Shown here one piece after another: positions 5,542 to 8,128 of a DNA stretch of 8,128 nt. This DNA comes from JBDSZL01 sp039925145. Lineage in GTDB: Bacteria > Acidobacteriota > Vicinamibacteria > Vicinamibacterales > SCN-69-37. Within the stretch, counting starts at the first letter, position 1, and each line of letters opens with the position of its first letter. The stretch covers positions 1 through 8,128 of the forward strand of contig JBDSZL010000092.1 of assembly GCA_039925145.1 (NCBI GenBank). Direction: 5' to 3'. The position numbers and the translations under genes are program-made. The notes under the pieces were generated by a model. The model was not told where the DNA came from, made no database searches, and saw only the letters and a list, made by a program, of their open reading frames with translations.

Positions 5542-5581
5542 GCTCGCACCACGCGGGCGAGGAGCGAAACGACCCTGCACC

Positions 5582-6691
5582 ATGATGAGGAATAACGGTC
5601 CAGTCCAGATGATCGGCACGAGCCCGGTCATTACAGAACTGAAAGCTGAAATCGATCGGGTGGCACGGTCAGACGCCAAGGTCTTGATCACCGGAGAGAG
5701 CGGCTCGGGCAAAGAGGTCGTTGCCAGGGCCATCAATTCGGCCAGCCCCCGCGCCAACCAGTCGTTCGTGCCGGTCAATTGCGCGGGCATCCCCGAAACG
5801 CTGCTCGAATCCGAGCTCTTTGGTCACGTCAAAGGCAGTTTCACGGGCGCCTATCGCGACAAGCCGGGCAAGCTCGAGATGTCCGATAACGGCACGATTT
5901 TCCTCGACGAAATCGGGGAAATGACGCTGCGGATGCAGGGGCTGCTGCTGCGGTTCCTCGAGACGGGCGAGATTCAGAAGGTCGGCGCCGAGCGGGTGGC
6001 CAAGGTCACGAACGTCCGGGTCCTCACCGCGACCAATCGGAACCTCCGTGACCTCATAAACCAGGGCCAGTTCCGCGAAGACCTCTTCTACCGCATCAAC
6101 GTCATCCACATCGTCGTGCCCCCCCTCCGGGAGCGCCGCGAGGACATCCCGCAGCTCATCGACTTCTTCTTGCAGCGCTTCACCAATCGTGAGATGACCA
6201 CGAATGGCAACAGCAACGGACACGGAACCTACTACACTATTGTGAAGGCCATTTCCCCTGAGGCGATGGCGGCGCTCTGTTCGTACTCCTGGCCGGGGAA
6301 CGTGCGGCAGGTGGAGAACGTGATCGAGCGGCTGGTGGTGACTGGCCGCAATGAAGTGGTGCAAGTGTCGGATCTCTCTCCCGAGATTCGCACGCCGCTT
6401 CAGTGGACGTCGAAGCCGCAGCAGGAACGCCGGCGGACGATTGCCGACGACCTGTTCGCGAAGTTGATCGACGAGCGGGAGTCATTCTGGACGGCGGTCT
6501 ACCCGCTGTACATGAATCGCGAAATCACCAAAGGCAATATGCGCGATCTGATTCACCGTGGGCTGGCAGAGGCTCGCGGCAACTACAAGATCGTGCTGCG
6601 GCTGTTCAACATGGATACGGGCGACTACAAGCGGTTTTTGAATTTTCTGCGGAAGCATGATTGTCAGCTCCCGTTCAAGGAGTACCGGTGA
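5582..6691 (+). CDS. Sigma-54 interacting AAA+ activator without sensory domain (paralogue B)
   Basis: A 369-residue paralogue of the divergent activator. The AAA+ domain (about 8-268) has Walker A GESGSGKE (38-45), GSFTGA (85-90), Walker B IFLDE (106-110), FREDLFYRINV (164-174) and sensor II WPGNVRQVEN (237-246). A short Asn/Gly-rich insert (TTNGNSNGHG, 206-215) precedes the lid. No signal-receiving domain is present. The C-terminal domain (about 299-369) shares 38 of 71 aligned residues with that of the paralogue. I start at ATG 5582. A GTG at 5513 is in frame but lies within the 57-base hairpin and adds residues absent from the paralogue. GAGGAG 17 bases upstream is too far for a normal ribosome binding site, so translation initiation may be weak. 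It heads an apparent operon with the export genes, which it probably controls (inference). Confidence 0.92.
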   Translation: MMRNNGPVQMIGTSPVITELKAEIDRVARSDAKVLITGESGSGKEVVARAINSASPRANQSFVPVNCAGIPETLLESELFGHVKGSFTGAYRDKPGKLEMSDNGTIFLDEIGEMTLRMQGLLLRFLETGEIQKVGAERVAKVTNVRVLTATNRNLRDLINQGQFREDLFYRINVIHIVVPPLRERREDIPQLIDFFLQRFTNREMTTNGNSNGHGTYYTIVKAISPEAMAALCSYSWPGNVRQVENVIERLVVTGRNEVVQVSDLSPEIRTPLQWTSKPQQERRRTIADDLFAKLIDERESFWTAVYPLYMNREITKGNMRDLIHRGLAEARGNYKIVLRLFNMDTGDYKRFLNFLRKHDCQLPFKEYR

Positions 6692-6699
6692 GGCCAGCG

Positions 6700-7413
6700 A
6701 TGAAACAGACGATGAGCGGTGTGGGTGTGGGGATTCCTGTAGATGGGTCTGCCAGCTGGAGGATCCGGGCGGCGCTCGCTGTGGCGTTCATCGTCGCGGC
6801 CGTGTGCCTGGCGGCGGCGCAGACTCCCAGTGTCCCCCCCGCGCCCAAGCCGGCCGACTCCACGCCACCCGCCGCTGCCGGGGTAGCGCGCGCGCCGGTG
6901 GTCGAGCCCGCTGTGCCTCCATCCGACTACGTGCTCGGACCCGACGACATTCTCACTGTGAAGGTCTGGCAGGACGAGAAGATGTCGGCCGACGTCGTCG
7001 TGCGGCCCGATGGCAAGGTCTCGTTATCGCTTATTAACGAGATCCAGGCTGCGGGGCTGACACCGGAGCAGTTCCGGGCGAAGGTAACCGAAGCTGCGTC
7101 GAAGTTCTACAACGATCCGACGGTGAACGTCACGATTAAACAGATCAACAGCCGCCGCGTCTTCATCCAGGGAGAGGTCAAGAAGCCGAATTTCTACCCG
7201 TTGGGCAACCGGATGACCATCGTTCAGGCCATTGCCTTGGCGGGCGGGCTGACCGAGTATGCCGATAAGAGCAACGTCATCATCATCCGCACGGACCAGG
7301 ACGGCAAGTCGACGTTCATCAAGGTGAACTACAGCGACATCCTCAAGGGCAAAAATCTTCAGAAGAACAACGTCGAGCTCAAGGTCAACGACGTCGTCAC
7401 GGTCGCGGACTAG
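6700..7413 (+). CDS. Wza-like polysaccharide export protein (Poly_export/SLBB)
   Basis: A 237-residue periplasmic/outer-membrane polysaccharide export protein. An extended N-terminus precedes a hydrophobic signal segment (AALAVAFIVAAVCLAAA, about 24-40) with cleavage likely before QT. The Cys36 context (AAVC) is a poor lipobox, so lipidation is doubtful. A proline/alanine-rich linker (43-75) leads to the Poly_export domain (about 76-150: YVLGPDDILTVKVW, VRPDGKVSL, FYNDPTVNVTIK) and one SLBB domain (about 152-202: RRVFIQGEVKKPNFYPL). This is the short form, lacking the extra SLBB repeat and C-terminal helix of Wza, common in exosortase-type and other exopolysaccharide clusters. ATG 6700 has TGAGG six bases upstream, overlapping the activator's stop codon, so the two genes are probably cotranscribed. 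Partners such as a chain-length determinant are expected downstream but are not in view. Confidence 0.93.
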   Translation: MKQTMSGVGVGIPVDGSASWRIRAALAVAFIVAAVCLAAAQTPSVPPAPKPADSTPPAAAGVARAPVVEPAVPPSDYVLGPDDILTVKVWQDEKMSADVVVRPDGKVSLSLINEIQAAGLTPEQFRAKVTEAASKFYNDPTVNVTIKQINSRRVFIQGEVKKPNFYPLGNRMTIVQAIALAGGLTEYADKSNVIIIRTDQDGKSTFIKVNYSDILKGKNLQKNNVELKVNDVVTVAD

Positions 7414-7418
7414 CCACG

Positions 7419-8128
7419 ATGTCTCTTCGCGTCATCTTTCCGGGAATGGTCGTGCTGTCGCTGGTGGCAGCGGTCGCGGCGCAGGCGCAGAGCACGCGCC
7501 GGCCGGACATGAATCTGTTTGGCCGGGCCCTGCGCGATCCGCAGCAGAGCCTCGCGGTGCGCGGCAATCTGGGCGCGACCTTTTACGATGCGCTCGGCAA
7601 GCGCTTGTTCGATCCCAACGGCGTGCCGGCCCCCGACCACGGGTGGGGCAGCTTCGCGACCGGGGCGCTTATTTACAACCTGAGTCTCGCCAATATCACC
7701 TTCGACGGTAGCCTCGGGGGGGTCACGACGTACTATCCGAACCAGGCCAAGAAGTTCCGCGGCAACATCGCCCCCGGCGCAGGCGCTCATGCCGGATGGA
7801 ACCGCAACCTGAGTGACAAGACGCACCTGAACGTCTCGAGCGGCCTGAGCCTCAGGTCACTCTCGGCCGAGGCGATCCTGCCGGGCGGGTTCGGCGGACC
7901 GGGGAACAACACGGGGTTTGGCAGCACCTCCGACGCATCGTCTGCCTTTCTCCCGCAGCAGGCCGCCTTTGTGGAGGGCGCGTACCTCTCTCTGTTTACG
8001 GGCGCTTCGCTTACTCACCAGGTCTCACGTCGGTTCGAGCTGACGGGCGACTACGAGGTCCGCAAAGACACGTCGTTTGGAGTCGACGGCCAACCGCTGG
8101 GCCTGTGGGGCCAGACGGCGGGCGCGGC
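7419..8128 (+). CDS. Predicted outer-membrane beta-barrel protein, 3' end outside the window
   Basis: An open frame from ATG 7419 to the window end (236 complete codons, no stop). It begins MSLRVIFPGMVVLSLVAAVA with a clean signal peptide and AQAQ as likely cleavage region. The rest is rich in alternating hydrophobic/polar stretches with aromatic and Gly/Asn turns (GALIYNLSLANITFDGSLGG, THLNVSSGLSLRSL, GAYLSLFTGASLTHQVSRRF, LTGDYEVRKDTSFG), typical of outer-membrane beta-strands. Periodic GxLxYxL and xLTGDYE segments resemble the beta-barrel proteins of exopolysaccharide clusters. No specific family is recognisable. It starts five bases after the export gene's stop without a clear ribosome binding site, so translation is probably coupled. 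A role as outer-membrane channel or assembly partner for the exported polysaccharide is inference from position. Confidence 0.75.
   Translation, partial: MSLRVIFPGMVVLSLVAAVAAQAQSTRRPDMNLFGRALRDPQQSLAVRGNLGATFYDALGKRLFDPNGVPAPDHGWGSFATGALIYNLSLANITFDGSLGGVTTYYPNQAKKFRGNIAPGAGAHAGWNRNLSDKTHLNVSSGLSLRSLSAEAILPGGFGGPGNNTGFGSTSDASSAFLPQQAAFVEGAYLSLFTGASLTHQVSRRFELTGDYEVRKDTSFGVDGQPLGLWGQTAGA

Larger units (their letters stand above)
5155..5581. promoter_or_regulatory. Divergent regulatory region between the two activator genes
   Basis: These 427 bases carry no gene that I can support and are more AT-rich than the flanks in their left half (about 5215-5400). They must hold the promoters of both activators. 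Recognisable elements are the palindrome GGACTTAAGTCC, TTGCGCAA (5234-5241), a direct repeat GTAACA-TCTTT-GTAACA (5261-5277, period 11, about one helical turn), two copies of ATTGGCGAA, an inverted repeat at 5378-5392, and a long imperfect hairpin at 5485-5541. Weak sigma-54-like sites occur on both strands. No strong sigma-54 consensus (TGGCAC-N5-TTGC) is present. Confidence 0.6.

Noticed and set aside
5440..5580. c-di-GMP (GEMM) riboswitch on either strand
   Set aside because: A GCAAAGCC word occurs on the minus strand, but the upstream GGCAAACC element and the receptor helix pattern are missing.
5513..5581. GTG 5513 as start of activator B
   Set aside because: No ribosome binding site, no matching N-terminus in the paralogue, and the codons overlap the right part of the long hairpin.
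5669..6364. 231-codon minus-strand frame opposite activator B
   Set aside because: Lies wholly within the AAA+ coding region; the sense frame has all motifs.

Overview
The window is GC-rich coding DNA from a free-living bacterium, probably a soil or sediment organism. The gene content (BlaI/M56 pair, secreted PL11 lyase, Tat-type dienelactone hydrolase, receiver-less sigma-54 activators beside exopolysaccharide export genes) and several apparently leaderless starts with TA-N3-T boxes suggest Acidobacteriota, perhaps Vicinamibacteria. That placement rests on general resemblance only. There are no RNA genes, CRISPR arrays or complete mobile elements that I can support.

Left part (1-1018): a BlaI-type repressor gene (minus, 461-844) overlaps by ATGA the start of an M56/BlaR1-type sensor peptidase gene that leaves the window at base 1. 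The sensor sequence loses its family character near base 83, so a junction or insertion there is possible. A perfect 9-bp inverted repeat (855-876) sits between the -35 and -10 of the blaI promoter and is the likely BlaI operator. The predicted transcript starts almost at the ATG. A secreted dienelactone-hydrolase-like protein (1019-1909, plus) diverges from this pair.

Middle (1979-5154, minus): a secreted rhamnogalacturonan I lyase of family PL11 lies 26 bp downstream of a sigma-54 activator gene on the same strand, and converges on the hydrolase gene. The lyase has its own TAAGAT box directly before a GTG start, identical to the box before the hydrolase gene, so each may be transcribed alone.

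Right part (5155-8128): a 427-bp regulatory region separates two divergent, paralogous sigma-54 enhancer-binding proteins. Both lack any N-terminal sensory domain, both carry GSFTGA in place of GAFTGA, and both end in the same unusual ~70-residue domain instead of a textbook Fis helix-turn-helix. The region holds a 57-nt imperfect hairpin, several short palindromes and direct repeats, and weak sigma-54-like sites. The plus-strand activator is followed within 8 bp by a Wza-like polysaccharide export protein and then, 5 bp later, by a predicted outer-membrane beta-barrel protein cut by the window end. This looks like the start of an exopolysaccharide export operon headed by its own regulator. 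The most interesting unit is the mirrored activator pair with its shared C-terminal domain, flanking a structured intergenic region and linking a polysaccharide lyase on one side with polysaccharide export on the other.
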